64,000 nucleotides of DNA from CAMCXT01 sp040403315 (GTDB taxonomy: Bacteria; Bacteroidota; Bacteroidia; M30B66): NCBI GenBank assembly GCA_040403315.1, contig JBBAKX010000001.1:744001-808000 (forward strand), given 5' to 3'. The number at the start of each line of letters is the position of its first letter. Position 1 is the first letter of the stretch. The translations under genes were made by a program, and so were the position numbers. Under the pieces are notes generated by a model. That model had not been told where the DNA came from and searched no databases. It saw only the letters and a program-made list of their open reading frames with translations. Shown here one piece after another: positions 52,289 to 61,194 of this stretch.

Positions 52289-53266
52289 TTATTGAGTGAA
52301 ATTTGTTAGCTCCCTTTGCCATTTTATTGTTTCAATCAGTCCTTGCTCAAGAGAATAGCTAGGTTTGTAATTGAATTTGGTTATTAATTTGTCAATATTT
52401 GGAACTCTTCTAGCTACATCTTCATACTTGCCAAATGTAGAATAGGGAACAAAGTTTATCATTGGTTCATTGTCCATCGGATTCACGATACCCCAAATTT
52501 TTCTTGCTAACTCAAGAATAGAAACTTCTTCTTCTGGATAAGAAGCAATATTGACTATTTCCCCATTAGCATCTTCAGATTCGATGCACTTGGTTATTCC
52601 TGCAATTGTATCTTCTATATATGTAAACGTTCTTGTTTGAGTGCCGTCTCCGTGTATTTCTATTGGCTCCTTTTTTAAAGCCTTATCAATGAAAAGAGAT
52701 TGAGGCCCGCCCCACCAAGTTAAATTCTGATTCGGGCCATAGGATCCAAAAAATCGATTTATAGTATATTTTAATCCAAATTCTTCGCCACACGCTATTA
52801 GATAATGTTCACCATTAATTTTTGAAAGTGCGTATGCCCATCTTTTAACAGTAGTAGGTCCAAGTAATAGATCCGATTCTTCAGAGAATGGAATAATTGG
52901 GTTCTTTCCATAAACGTCAGATGTAGATGCAAAGAAAACTCTTGAATTATCTCTGAGAGCTTTTGTGACTATGTTTTTCAACATAATATCGTTCTCAACT
53001 AAAGTTCGATATGCGTTATTATATCGAGGTATTTTTTGAGATGCTAAATGAACTATTACATCAGCTTTCACATCAGAATATATGAAAGAATTTAGAATGT
53101 CGCCATTTATAAATTCAAAATTCGGATGATTTAAAAGTGCTGTTAAATTTCTTTGTTCCCCATAACTGAAGTTGTCTATCCCTACAACGCTGTGACCTCT
53201 TTGTAAAAGAAATCTTGATAAGTTAGATCCGATAAATCCTGCTGCGCCTGTTATTATTATTCTCAT
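52289..53266 (-). CDS. NAD-dependent epimerase/dehydratase (extended SDR)
   Basis: 325 residues. 'IITGAAGFIGSNLSRFLL' at the N-terminus, catalytic 'YALSK' (YxxxK) near residue 144, 'FASTSDVYGKNP' and 'NRFFGSYGPNQN'. These resemble UDP-glucose epimerase and UDP-glucuronate decarboxylase types, so it acts on a nucleotide sugar. It is the first gene of the three-gene minus-strand cassette, 3 nt before the DPM-like gene, with a well-formed promoter. Confidence 0.88.
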   Translation of the reverse strand: MRIIITGAAGFIGSNLSRFLLQRGHSVVGIDNFSYGEQRNLTALLNHPNFEFINGDILNSFIYSDVKADVIVHLASQKIPRYNNAYRTLVENDIMLKNIVTKALRDNSRVFFASTSDVYGKNPIIPFSEESDLLLGPTTVKRWAYALSKINGEHYLIACGEEFGLKYTINRFFGSYGPNQNLTWWGGPQSLFIDKALKKEPIEIHGDGTQTRTFTYIEDTIAGITKCIESEDANGEIVNIASYPEEEVSILELARKIWGIVNPMDNEPMINFVPYSTFGKYEDVARRVPNIDKLITKFNYKPSYSLEQGLIETIKWQRELTNFTQ

Positions 53267-53284
53267 TTGTTTGGTTTCAAAGCG

Positions 53285-53316
53285 CTAAAGTATTCTTTTG
53301 ATCTCACTTTCGCAAA
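53285..53316 (-). promoter_or_regulatory. -33/-7 promoter of the A+T-rich glycan cassette
   Basis: On the minus strand TTTG (53316-53313) and TACTTTAG (53292-53285) are separated by 20 nt, matching Bacteroidota spacing; the -7 element is a one-base variant. The ATG is 18 nt downstream at 53266. Confidence 0.6.
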
Positions 53317-53317
53317 A

Positions 53318-55276
53318 GTTTGTTTTGTTGTTTGACGACTTAGTGTTTTGTTGAATTCTAATAACACAAACTGCTATTATGTTTTGATTGCGTGTTAATT
53401 GTGTTGCCAAACACAAATCTGCTGGTCTAAGTTTTCGGATACAAATATGTTTTCTTTGATATATGCATTTATCGAAGAAGCTTTTATTCCTTTAAAAAAG
53501 TCCTTCTCATTTTAGCAGTTTCAATTTTTATATGCTGATACTATGATGTACTCTAATACCATTCTATGAAAGCATTGTCGGTTGCTCCTGCTTTCTCGTT
53601 TATCGATATTTTTATTCCTTCATTTATTGGTAAATCGACCTAAATGAGACAATTATAATTGCATCTTGATCCGAGTTAATTTTTTATTTTCCTCATGTTG
53701 TTTTAATATGGAATGGCCCATTTTATTGTCAAGTATGGCAAGAATTATATTAAACAATTTTAAACCACAAACAGTAACAGATTTTGTGTTCTTAAAATAT
53801 AATTGGCAATACTTAAATATACTTCATCTCATCTAACTTATAAAATATTTTGAAGAGAAAGAAGTATTAAATTCCTTGTAACTAGAAGTCATAGTTTTAA
53901 CTAATATATAAAGATATAAAGTATTAATGGTTTAAATAACATACTAATTATGCAATAATAATTCTTATGGAGAATTCATTTTTTGAATATGTATCGTTTT
54001 AACGGAATATTGAAATTATAATTGATAAAGCTATCATATGATTTATGTATTCCGTAGTTTATTTTATCTAACCAACCTAGTAATTCAAGGTTTCCTTTTT
54101 CAATGAAAATCGTAGTTGAAGAGTTTTGATCAATTAGTATGAATCAAAGAATTCTAGTGCTAATTAATTGAATATGAACTTATAACTAGGTAGAAAAATG
54201 TTAATTTGATACTGGTTGAATATTAGTTTTATAAAAGTTAATCAAATTATGTAGTTAACTAATATGGTCATTATTTATTATTAGCGATTAATTTCTTTTC
54301 ATTATAACACACAACAGCCTTTGATGCTCACAAAGCTAAACATTAAATAATGCTAAATAAATGATAATAACTTTGAAGCTAATTGCTGACTTAATTTGTA
54401 AAAAGCTTTAACAGTATTATTTTGCTCCTAGGTAGATTGAAAATGAAAGTTTTCCTATAAAATATATGACAAGCAAATTCCAGACTAAATAGAATTGCTC
54501 TTCAATAGCATCACTCCATTGTTAACCTAGGAGACCGGATTAATATTTCATCTCAAACATTTAGGGTCAAAAATTAGCGACTAAAATTAGGTATAGAAAT
54601 AAATTCCCTGGTTCTTAGTATTTTCCCCTTTATAACTCAATTGTATTGGATAAATGATGAATCCAACAACAATTTAAGACAATATAAAAGCAAATTTTTA
54701 ATACTCTTCACATTTGGAGCTTGTGATCACTTATTTTATTATTCTTATGCTATTCAATATATAAAAGAAATTCAATAAGAAAATCTCATTATATGTAGAT
54801 AAATTCAATTCATGAAATTCCTCTAACTCTCCTAAATGATACCAGTTATTTTAGACAATAATATAATGTTTCATTTGAAAATGAATATCACAGTGAAAGA
54901 AGAAAAAAAATAATAGCTAAAGCAGCTATTGCAATTATGACATTCAAATTCTCGGAGATATTGACCTTTTATTTGAAATATTATGCACCGAAGTCTTTGT
55001 TGAAATCAGTAATAGTTACATGTTTTTATTATTCAAAATGGTTCCTATATTAGGTCATTATGAATTTTAACAAGCAGTTCCATAAAAATAACCAATTAAT
55101 TTTAGTTTGATTAATTGTAAACTGTCAATGACATAGAATACTTCAGCATAGATTCATAGTATTAACTAGAAGCCTTTTTTTATGAGAGTATATGAGGTTT
55201 GTTTTATGTATTCTTTGTTCCAAGGCATTGATAAAGACCAAATGAACAATTCATTTAAGAAGAGTTATTTTTAATC
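53318..55276. other. About 2 kb of A+T-rich gene-free DNA
   Basis: Strongly A+T-rich sequence with frequent stops in all frames and no reading frame of 60 codons or more. No tRNA, insertion sequence, CRISPR or strong terminator was recognised, and no citrate synthase homology was seen beside eno. It may be decayed DNA or hold small or non-coding RNAs that are not visible by eye. Confidence 0.6.
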
Positions 55277-56563
55277 TTAACCTCTTAATACATCCTTTCC
55301 ATGGAATCGTGCAGTAGTACCGAGCATTTCTTCAATGCGTAATAGTTGGTTGTATTTTGCGATCCTGTCGGAACGAGATGCCGAACCTGTTTTGATTTGT
55401 CCACAACGGAGTGCGACAGCCAAATCAGCAATGGTGGTATCTTCTGTTTCACCAGAACGGTGACTCATAACAGCAGTATATTTGTTGTTCATCGCCAATT
55501 GCACGGCATTGATTGTCTCAGTTAGCGTTCCAATTTGATTCACCTTAACAAGAATTGAATTCGCAATTTGCTTATCAATTCCTTGCCCGAGACGATCAAC
55601 ATTTGTAACAAAAAGGTCGTCTCCAACGAGTTGTACTTTGTTGCCAATTTTATCAGTTAGATTTTTCCAACCATCCCAATCGTCTTCGGCAAGTCCATCT
55701 TCAATGGAGAGGATTGGGTATTTCTTACTCCAGTCGGCCCAGTAATCAACCATTTGAGAGGAAGTAAGTTTATCGCCAGTTGATTTCTTGAAATGGTACA
55801 CTCCTTCTTCTGCATTGTAGAATTCTGAAGCAGCAGCATCCATAGCAATCCAGATATCTTCACCTGGGCGATAACCAGCTTTTTTGATTGCTTCTATCAC
55901 AATCTGAATGGCTTCTTCATTGGATTTGATATTGGGAGCAAATCCTCCTTCATCACCAACATTGGTCGACATTCCTTTTCCTTTTAGTACTGTTTTTAAG
56001 TGATGAAAAATCTCAGTTCCCATTCTAAGTGATTCAGAAAATGATCTTGCATTTACAGGCATAATCATGAATTCCTGAAAGTCGATACTGTTATCGGCAT
56101 GAGAACCACCATTAAGTATGTTCATCATCGGAACAGGAAGCAATGCGGCATTTACTCCGCCGATGTAGCGATAAAGCGGTTGTCCAGTTTCAGCAGCGCC
56201 TGCTTTTGCTGCTGCCAAGGATACTCCAAGAATCGCGTTGGCTCCGAGGTTTGCTTTATTTGTAGACCCGTCCAATTCAATCATGGTGATATCAAGCGAA
56301 CGTTGATCGGTAACTTCCATACCACGCAATTCATCAGCTATAGTAGAATTCACATTGTTAACTGCATTTTCCACACCTCGTCCTAAATAACGCTTCTTGT
56401 CTCCATCTCGAAGTTCAACAGCTTCATGTGTTCCAGTAGAAGCTCCAGAAGGAACTGCGGCGCGTCCAAACCCACCATCCTCAGTGATAACATCTACTTC
56501 AATAGTTGGATTTCCTCTTGAATCAAGAATTTGCCGGGCGTGTATATGTGCAATTGCGCTCAT
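55277..56563 (-). CDS. eno: Enolase
   Basis: 428 residues. 'ARQILDSRGNPTIEVDV' at the start, 'NVGDEGGFAPN' in the middle, metal ligands in 'VGDDLFVTN', and the signature 'MSHRSGETEDTTIADLA' near the C-terminus, including the catalytic SHR loop. It interconverts 2-phosphoglycerate and phosphoenolpyruvate in glycolysis. Same strand as carA, 19 nt after its stop, so probably cotranscribed. The usual downstream neighbour, citrate synthase, is missing on this side. Confidence 0.98.
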   Translation of the reverse strand: MSAIAHIHARQILDSRGNPTIEVDVITEDGGFGRAAVPSGASTGTHEAVELRDGDKKRYLGRGVENAVNNVNSTIADELRGMEVTDQRSLDITMIELDGSTNKANLGANAILGVSLAAAKAGAAETGQPLYRYIGGVNAALLPVPMMNILNGGSHADNSIDFQEFMIMPVNARSFSESLRMGTEIFHHLKTVLKGKGMSTNVGDEGGFAPNIKSNEEAIQIVIEAIKKAGYRPGEDIWIAMDAAASEFYNAEEGVYHFKKSTGDKLTSSQMVDYWADWSKKYPILSIEDGLAEDDWDGWKNLTDKIGNKVQLVGDDLFVTNVDRLGQGIDKQIANSILVKVNQIGTLTETINAVQLAMNNKYTAVMSHRSGETEDTTIADLAVALRCGQIKTGSASRSDRIAKYNQLLRIEEMLGTTARFHGKDVLRG

Positions 56564-56582
56564 TTGGGAAAATTTTATGTGA

Positions 56583-57701
56583 TTAAATTTTTGCAGTATG
56601 CTGGTCTGCCATTAGTTTCACAAAATCGTCGAACAGATATCGAGAATCATGAGGTCCAGGTGCTGCTTCAGGATGGTACTGAACAGAAAATGCTGGTTTG
56701 TCTTTTAACTTGATGCCTGCGATTGTTTGATCATTCAAATGAATATGGGTGATTTCAACATTTGGATTTTCTTTGATGTCTTCAGCTTTAATAGCAAATC
56801 CATGGTTTTGCGAGGTGATTTCTCCTTTTCCAGTGATAAGATTTTTAATTGGATGGTTAATTCCACGGTGTCCATTGAACATTTTGTATGTTCCAATTCC
56901 TGAAGCTTCTGCAAGTATTTGATGTCCTAGACAGATTCCGAAAAGAGGTGTTTCTGATTCAAGAATTTCTTTAACCGTTTCGATGGCATATCCAACAACC
57001 GCTGGATCACCTGGGCCATTAGAAATCATATAACCGTGAGGTTCGAATTGAGCCATTTCGGAGAACGTTGTTTTTGCTGGGAAGACCTTAACTTTACAAC
57101 CACGTTCTACCAAGCATTCTACAATATTTTCTTTCACTCCAAGATCCAATAAAGCAACCCGAAGCTTAGCATCATCTGTACCTTTTACATAGGGTATTTG
57201 TGTTGATACAGTTGAAGACAACTCGAGGCCTTCCATAGAAGGTACCTTACTTAATTTTTCTCGAAGTTCTTCAATATTGGTCGTTTCGGTTGATATGATT
57301 GCGTTCATAGCACCTTTATCCCGAATGTGACGAACAAGTTTTCTTGTATCAATATCTGAAATTGCTGCAATGTTTTGTTCTCTAAAATAGTTGAACAATG
57401 AACCATCAGCCACGGTCCTTGAAAAAATTTGCGAGAAGTCTCTACAAACGAGACCTGAAATTTTGATCGCTGAAGATTCTGTGTCTTCTTGCTTTACCCC
57501 GTAATTACCTATGTGTACGTGCGTAGCAACAACAATTTGACCTAGATAAGATGGGTCTGTGAAAATTTCTTGGTAGCCAGTCATGCCTGTATTGAAGCAG
57601 ATTTCTCCTGTGGCAGTGGCTGAAATTCCGCATGAGCGGCCGTGAAATACAGTTCCATCTTCGAGCAGAAGTATGGCAGGTTTTGATTCGGAGTAACGCA
57701 T
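56583..57701 (-). CDS. carA: Carbamoyl-phosphate synthase small subunit
   Basis: 372 residues. N-terminal domain 'GEICFNTGMTGYQEIFTDPS', then a class I glutaminase domain with nucleophile Cys in 'FGICLGHQILAEASG' and His/Glu in 'VQYHPEAAPGPHD'. It hydrolyses glutamine and channels ammonia to CarB, for pyrimidine and arginine synthesis. carB is not adjacent. It is separated from rplQ by a terminator, so it likely begins a transcription unit with eno. Confidence 0.97.
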   Translation of the reverse strand: MRYSESKPAILLLEDGTVFHGRSCGISATATGEICFNTGMTGYQEIFTDPSYLGQIVVATHVHIGNYGVKQEDTESSAIKISGLVCRDFSQIFSRTVADGSLFNYFREQNIAAISDIDTRKLVRHIRDKGAMNAIISTETTNIEELREKLSKVPSMEGLELSSTVSTQIPYVKGTDDAKLRVALLDLGVKENIVECLVERGCKVKVFPAKTTFSEMAQFEPHGYMISNGPGDPAVVGYAIETVKEILESETPLFGICLGHQILAEASGIGTYKMFNGHRGINHPIKNLITGKGEITSQNHGFAIKAEDIKENPNVEITHIHLNDQTIAGIKLKDKPAFSVQYHPEAAPGPHDSRYLFDDFVKLMADQHTAKI

Positions 57702-57722
57702 ATTAAGTTATTGTGCTAAGAT

Positions 57723-57759
57723 CAAAAAAAAAGGATAAAACGAGTAGTTTTATCCTTTT
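57723..57759 (-). terminator. Terminator of the ribosomal-protein operon after rplQ
   Basis: On the minus strand, GGATAAAAC-type sequence (57759-57747) pairs with its complement (57741-57729) over 13 bp around a 5-nt loop and runs into a T-tract. It is 35 nt after the rplQ stop and would end the spc/alpha transcript. Confidence 0.85.
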
Positions 57760-57793
57760 AAAATTTAGTTAAATTTTAAATTTATTCTGCATC

Positions 57794-58303
57794 TTATTCT
57801 TCAGAAGTTTCAGTTACCTCAGAAGAAGTTGTTTCTGTAGAGGTTGCTTCAGAAGACGGAGTCACTTTTTTTGCACCACCACGGCTACGGCGAGTAGTTT
57901 TCTTTTCGCTTCCTTTAGAAGCAATAGAATCCGCAAGTAGAGTTTCATTAAAATCAACCAACTCGATTAAAGCCATCGCTGAGTTGTCACCCAATCGGTT
58001 TGGCAACTTGATGATTCTGCAGTATCCTCCTGGACGGTCAGATATCTTAACAGAAATTTCGCGAAACAGTTCAGATACAGCGTTCTTATCTTTTAAGTAA
58101 GCGAAAACTGTACGACGGCTATGCGTTGTATCTTCTTTTGATTTAGTAATCAAAGGCTCGACATAAGTGCGAAGTGCTTTTGCTTTCGCGAGGGTGGTAT
58201 TGATTCGCTTGTGCAGAATTAGTGAGCTCGCCATATTTGCCATAAGGGCTTTACGGTGCGGAGCAGTTCTGCTCAGGTGATTTAATTTCTTTCCGTGTCT
58301 CAT
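57794..58303 (-). CDS. rplQ: Large ribosomal subunit protein bL17
   Basis: 169 residues: a conserved core of about 120 ('HLSRTAPHRKALMANMAS') plus a C-terminal low-complexity Ser/Thr/Glu tail ('SEATSTETTSSEV'). Such tails are common in Bacteroidota L17. It is the last gene of the ribosomal operon, followed by a terminator. Confidence 0.97.
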   Translation of the reverse strand: MRHGKKLNHLSRTAPHRKALMANMASSLILHKRINTTLAKAKALRTYVEPLITKSKEDTTHSRRTVFAYLKDKNAVSELFREISVKISDRPGGYCRIIKLPNRLGDNSAMALIELVDFNETLLADSIASKGSEKKTTRRSRGGAKKVTPSSEATSTETTSSEVTETSEE

Positions 58304-58340
58304 GATCGGGTATTATTTTATTCTAGCCTCCCGGCTATAA

Positions 58341-59333
58341 TTAGTCTTTATCCAATTTGTATTTAGCGAGATTCATCCCAAAAGTAAGCTGCTTGGTTTG
58401 AACCAGCTCTTCAAGTTCAGTAAGTGATTTCTTACCAAAATTTCTGAATTTCAATAGATCATTCTTGTTGTAAGAAACAAGATCCGCGATGGTGTCAACA
58501 TCTGCTGCTTTTAGGCAGTTCAATGCGCGAACTGAAAGATCCATATCAACAAGACGTGTTTTGAGTAACTGACGCATGTGAAGGATATCTTCATCAAATT
58601 CCTCAGTAGTTACTTTTTCTTCAACATCTTCAGTAATCTTTTCATCAGAGAACAACATGAAATGTTGGATCAAAATTTTAGCAGCTTCTTTCAATGCATC
58701 TTTAGGATGTATTGAACCGTCGCTTGAAATTTCGATGATTAATTTTTCATAGTCGGTTTTCTGTTCCACACGATAATTCTCAACGGAATATTTTACGTTA
58801 CGAATGGGTGTGTGGATAGAATCGATTGCGATAAGACCCATCTGTGGGTTAGAAGACTTATTTTCCTCTGCAGGAACATAACCTCTTCCTTTATCGATGG
58901 TAATCTCCAATTTCAGGGTTACTGAAGGATCCATATTGCAAATCACGAAGTCATGATTCAACACTTGGAAACCAGAAGTGAATTTACCAATGTCACCAGC
59001 AGAGAACTGATTTTGTCCGCTAACAGTGATTAACACTTTTTCGTGTTCGGTAGAATCAATCTGACGTTTGAAACGAACTTGTTTCAAATTGAGGATGATC
59101 TCAGTTACGTCTTCAACAACTCCTTTAATAGTTGAGAATTCATGCTCTACACTTTCGAATTTAACGGAAGTAATTGCAAAGCCTTCAAGAGATGAAAGCA
59201 GAATTCTGCGGAGTGCATTACCAACAGTAATTCCATACCCTGGTTCCAAAGGTCTGAACTCGAACTGACCATGTTGATCAGTAGAAGAGATCATTACTAC
59301 TTTGTCGGGTTTTTGAAACGCCAGTATTGCCAT
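58341..59333 (-). CDS. rpoA: RNA polymerase subunit alpha
   Basis: 330 residues from ATG 59333 ('MAILAFQKPDKVVM'); the frame extends 45 codons upstream toward rpsD, but that part is not RpoA-like. The N-terminal dimerisation domain includes 'TVGNALRRILLSSLEG'. The C-terminal domain has helix-hairpin-helix 'LRALNCLKAADVDTIADLV' and 'NFGKKSLTELEELV'. Genes rpsD upstream and rplQ downstream are standard. Confidence 0.98.
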   Translation of the reverse strand: MAILAFQKPDKVVMISSTDQHGQFEFRPLEPGYGITVGNALRRILLSSLEGFAITSVKFESVEHEFSTIKGVVEDVTEIILNLKQVRFKRQIDSTEHEKVLITVSGQNQFSAGDIGKFTSGFQVLNHDFVICNMDPSVTLKLEITIDKGRGYVPAEENKSSNPQMGLIAIDSIHTPIRNVKYSVENYRVEQKTDYEKLIIEISSDGSIHPKDALKEAAKILIQHFMLFSDEKITEDVEEKVTTEEFDEDILHMRQLLKTRLVDMDLSVRALNCLKAADVDTIADLVSYNKNDLLKFRNFGKKSLTELEELVQTKQLTFGMNLAKYKLDKD

Positions 59334-59370
59334 AGTTGTAGTTTTATTGTTTGTGGGTTGAAAACCCGAA

Positions 59371-59976
59371 TTATTTAGAGTACAATTCGACGATAAGTTG
59401 TTCGCGAATATTTTCCGGAATCTGCTCTCTTTCTGGCATGTTAAGGAATGTACCAGATAAAGTGCCACTGTTGAATTCTAACCAAGAATATTTGTTGGTA
59501 TGTCCTGCTACCGAAGTTGAAATTACTTCAAGTGATTTAGATTTCTCACGCACAGCAACAACATCTCCTGATTTTAATGTGTAGGAAGGAATGTTTACTA
59601 CACTTCCATTCACAGTAATATGACAATGAGAAACAAGTTGACGAGCGCCATCGCGGCTTGGAGAAATCCCCATACGGTAAACAACGTTATCTAGGCGAGC
59701 TTCTATGAACTTCAAAAGGTTTTCACCTGTGATTCCTTTAGCACGTAGAGCACGGTCAAAAATTCTAGCAAATTGCTTTTCTAAAATTCCGTATGTGTAT
59801 TTTGCTTTTTGTTTCTCGAGGAGTTGAACTGCATATTCTGAAGTTTTAGCTCTCTTTTTTGAATTACCGTGCTGACCTGGAGGGTAATTCTTCTTGATCA
59901 GAACTTTATCTGGACCATAGATTGCCTCACGGAATTTACGGGCGATTTTAGACTTGGGGCCGGTATATCTAGCCAT
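59371..59976 (-). CDS. rpsD: Small ribosomal subunit protein uS4
   Basis: 201 residues. 'ARYTGPKSKIARKFREAI' at the N-terminus (no zinc-binding cysteines, the C-minus form), S4 RNA-binding domain 'RLDNVVYRMGISPSRDGA', and 'VNIPSYTLKSGDVV'. It starts 30S assembly by binding 16S rRNA. Confidence 0.98.
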   Translation of the reverse strand: MARYTGPKSKIARKFREAIYGPDKVLIKKNYPPGQHGNSKKRAKTSEYAVQLLEKQKAKYTYGILEKQFARIFDRALRAKGITGENLLKFIEARLDNVVYRMGISPSRDGARQLVSHCHITVNGSVVNIPSYTLKSGDVVAVREKSKSLEVISTSVAGHTNKYSWLEFNSGTLSGTFLNMPEREQIPENIREQLIVELYSK

Positions 59977-60002
59977 TGCTCTTCTTGATTTAAATTGATT
60001 GA

Positions 60003-60392
60003 TTAAACACGGCGACGTTTAGGAGGACGGCAACCATTGTGTGGAACTGGAGTTACGTCTACAATTTCAGAAACTTCAATTCCTGAGTTGTGGATGGTAC
60101 GGATCGCAGATTCACGTCCGCCTCCTGGTCCTTTAACAAACACTTTTACCTTACGAAGACCAAGATCGTATGCTACTTTAGAGCAATCTGTCGCTGCCAT
60201 TTGTGCAGCATAAGGTGTATTTTTCTTTGAGCCGCGGAATCCCATTTTACCCGCAGATGACCAGCTGATCACCTGACCGGTGATGTTGGTCAGAGACACA
60301 ATGATGTTGTTGAATGTGGCGTTGATGTGGGCATGACCAACGGATTCCACCTTTACAACACGTTTTTTGGTTGTTTTGGTTGTTTTCGCCAT
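60003..60392 (-). CDS. rpsK: Small ribosomal subunit protein uS11
   Basis: 129 residues. 'HINATFNNIIVSLTNITGQ', 'GSKKNTPYAAQMAA' and the ending 'PPKRRRV' are typical. It lines the mRNA exit platform of the 30S subunit. Located between rpsM and rpsD as usual. Confidence 0.98.
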   Translation of the reverse strand: MAKTTKTTKKRVVKVESVGHAHINATFNNIIVSLTNITGQVISWSSAGKMGFRGSKKNTPYAAQMAATDCSKVAYDLGLRKVKVFVKGPGGGRESAIRTIHNSGIEVSEIVDVTPVPHNGCRPPKRRRV

Positions 60393-60429
60393 TTCTGTTT
60401 AAATCAGATCGTTTGTATCAGGTTAAAGA

Positions 60430-60807
60430 TTACTTAGTTACCTTTTTCTTATTGGCAACTGTCTTCTTTTTACCCTTTCTGGTCCGGGCATTGTTCTTCG
60501 TAGTTTGTCCACGCACCGGAAGACCTACCCGGTGACGGATTCCACGATATGAACCAATGTCCATCAGTCGTTTAATGTTGAGTTGAACCTCAGAACGAAG
60601 TGCTCCTTCAACCTTAATTTTTTCGTTAATGATTTCGCGGATCTTTCCAAGATCGCTGTCATCCCACTGTGAAACTTTCTTGTTAAAGTCTATTCCAGCT
60701 TCTGTTAGAATGCTTTGTGCAGTTGCACGACCAATACCATAAATGTAGGTAAGACCGATTTCTCCGCGCTTATTTTTTGGAAGATCAATTCCTGATATAC
60801 GAGCCAT
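60430..60807 (-). CDS. rpsM: Small ribosomal subunit protein uS13
   Basis: 125 residues. 'ARISGIDLPKNKRGEIGL', 'YIYGIGRATAQSIL' and 'GLPVRGQTTKNNARTRKG' are characteristic. It forms bridges between subunits at the 30S head. The C-terminus is rich in lysine. Confidence 0.98.
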   Translation of the reverse strand: MARISGIDLPKNKRGEIGLTYIYGIGRATAQSILTEAGIDFNKKVSQWDDSDLGKIREIINEKIKVEGALRSEVQLNIKRLMDIGSYRGIRHRVGLPVRGQTTKNNARTRKGKKKTVANKKKVTK

Positions 60808-60827
60808 TTGCTTCTTTTATTTGAGGC

Positions 60828-60944
60828 TTAACCTTGACGTTGTTTGAATTTTGGGTTCTTCTTGTTGATGACATAGAGTCTCCCTTTGCGGCGTACAATC
60901 TTGCACTCCGCACTCCTTTTTTTGATGGAGGCTTTTACTTTCAT
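60828..60944 (-). CDS. rpmJ: Large ribosomal subunit protein bL36 (zinc-less type)
   Basis: 38 residues, read from the sequence because it is below the usual length cut-off: 'MKVKASIKKRSAECKIV', 'RRKGRLYVINKKNPKF', ending 'KQRQG'. Zinc-binding L36 proteins have three Cys and one His; here only one Cys remains (residue 14), with Ser, Asn and Lys at the other ligand positions, the C-minus form. The gene lies in its normal place between infA and rpsM. Confidence 0.95.
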   Translation of the reverse strand: MKVKASIKKRSAECKIVRRKGRLYVINKKNPKFKQRQG

Positions 60945-60953
60945 TGTTCCGGT

Positions 60954-61172
60954 TTATTTATAGCGGTAAGTGATTCGTCCTTTTGATAGGTCATATGGAG
61001 ACATCTCCACTTTCACCCGGTCGCCTGGTAAAATTTTGATATAATTCATTCTCATCTTGCCCGAAATATGAGCAATTATGATGTGCTCGTTCTCAAGCTC
61101 AACACGAAACATTGCGTTCGACAATGCTTCGATAATTGTTCCGTCTTGTTCTATGGACGATTGCTTGGACAC
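60954..61172 (-). CDS. infA: Translation initiation factor IF-1
   Basis: 72 residues, the standard OB-fold size: 'IIEALSNAMFRVELENEH', 'IAHISGKMRMNYIKILPGD', 'YDLSKGRITYRYK'. It occupies the ribosomal A site during initiation. It starts 22 nt after map and precedes rpmJ by 9 nt, the usual order. Confidence 0.98.
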   Translation of the reverse strand: MSKQSSIEQDGTIIEALSNAMFRVELENEHIIIAHISGKMRMNYIKILPGDRVKVEMSPYDLSKGRITYRYK

Positions 61173-61194
61173 GTAGTTGAATTATTATTAGTGA

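Noticed and set aside
55270..55276. Attachment-site direct repeats bounding the glycan island
   Set aside because: No matching direct repeats were seen at the two island edges by eye, and no integrase is present, so an integrative element is not claimed.
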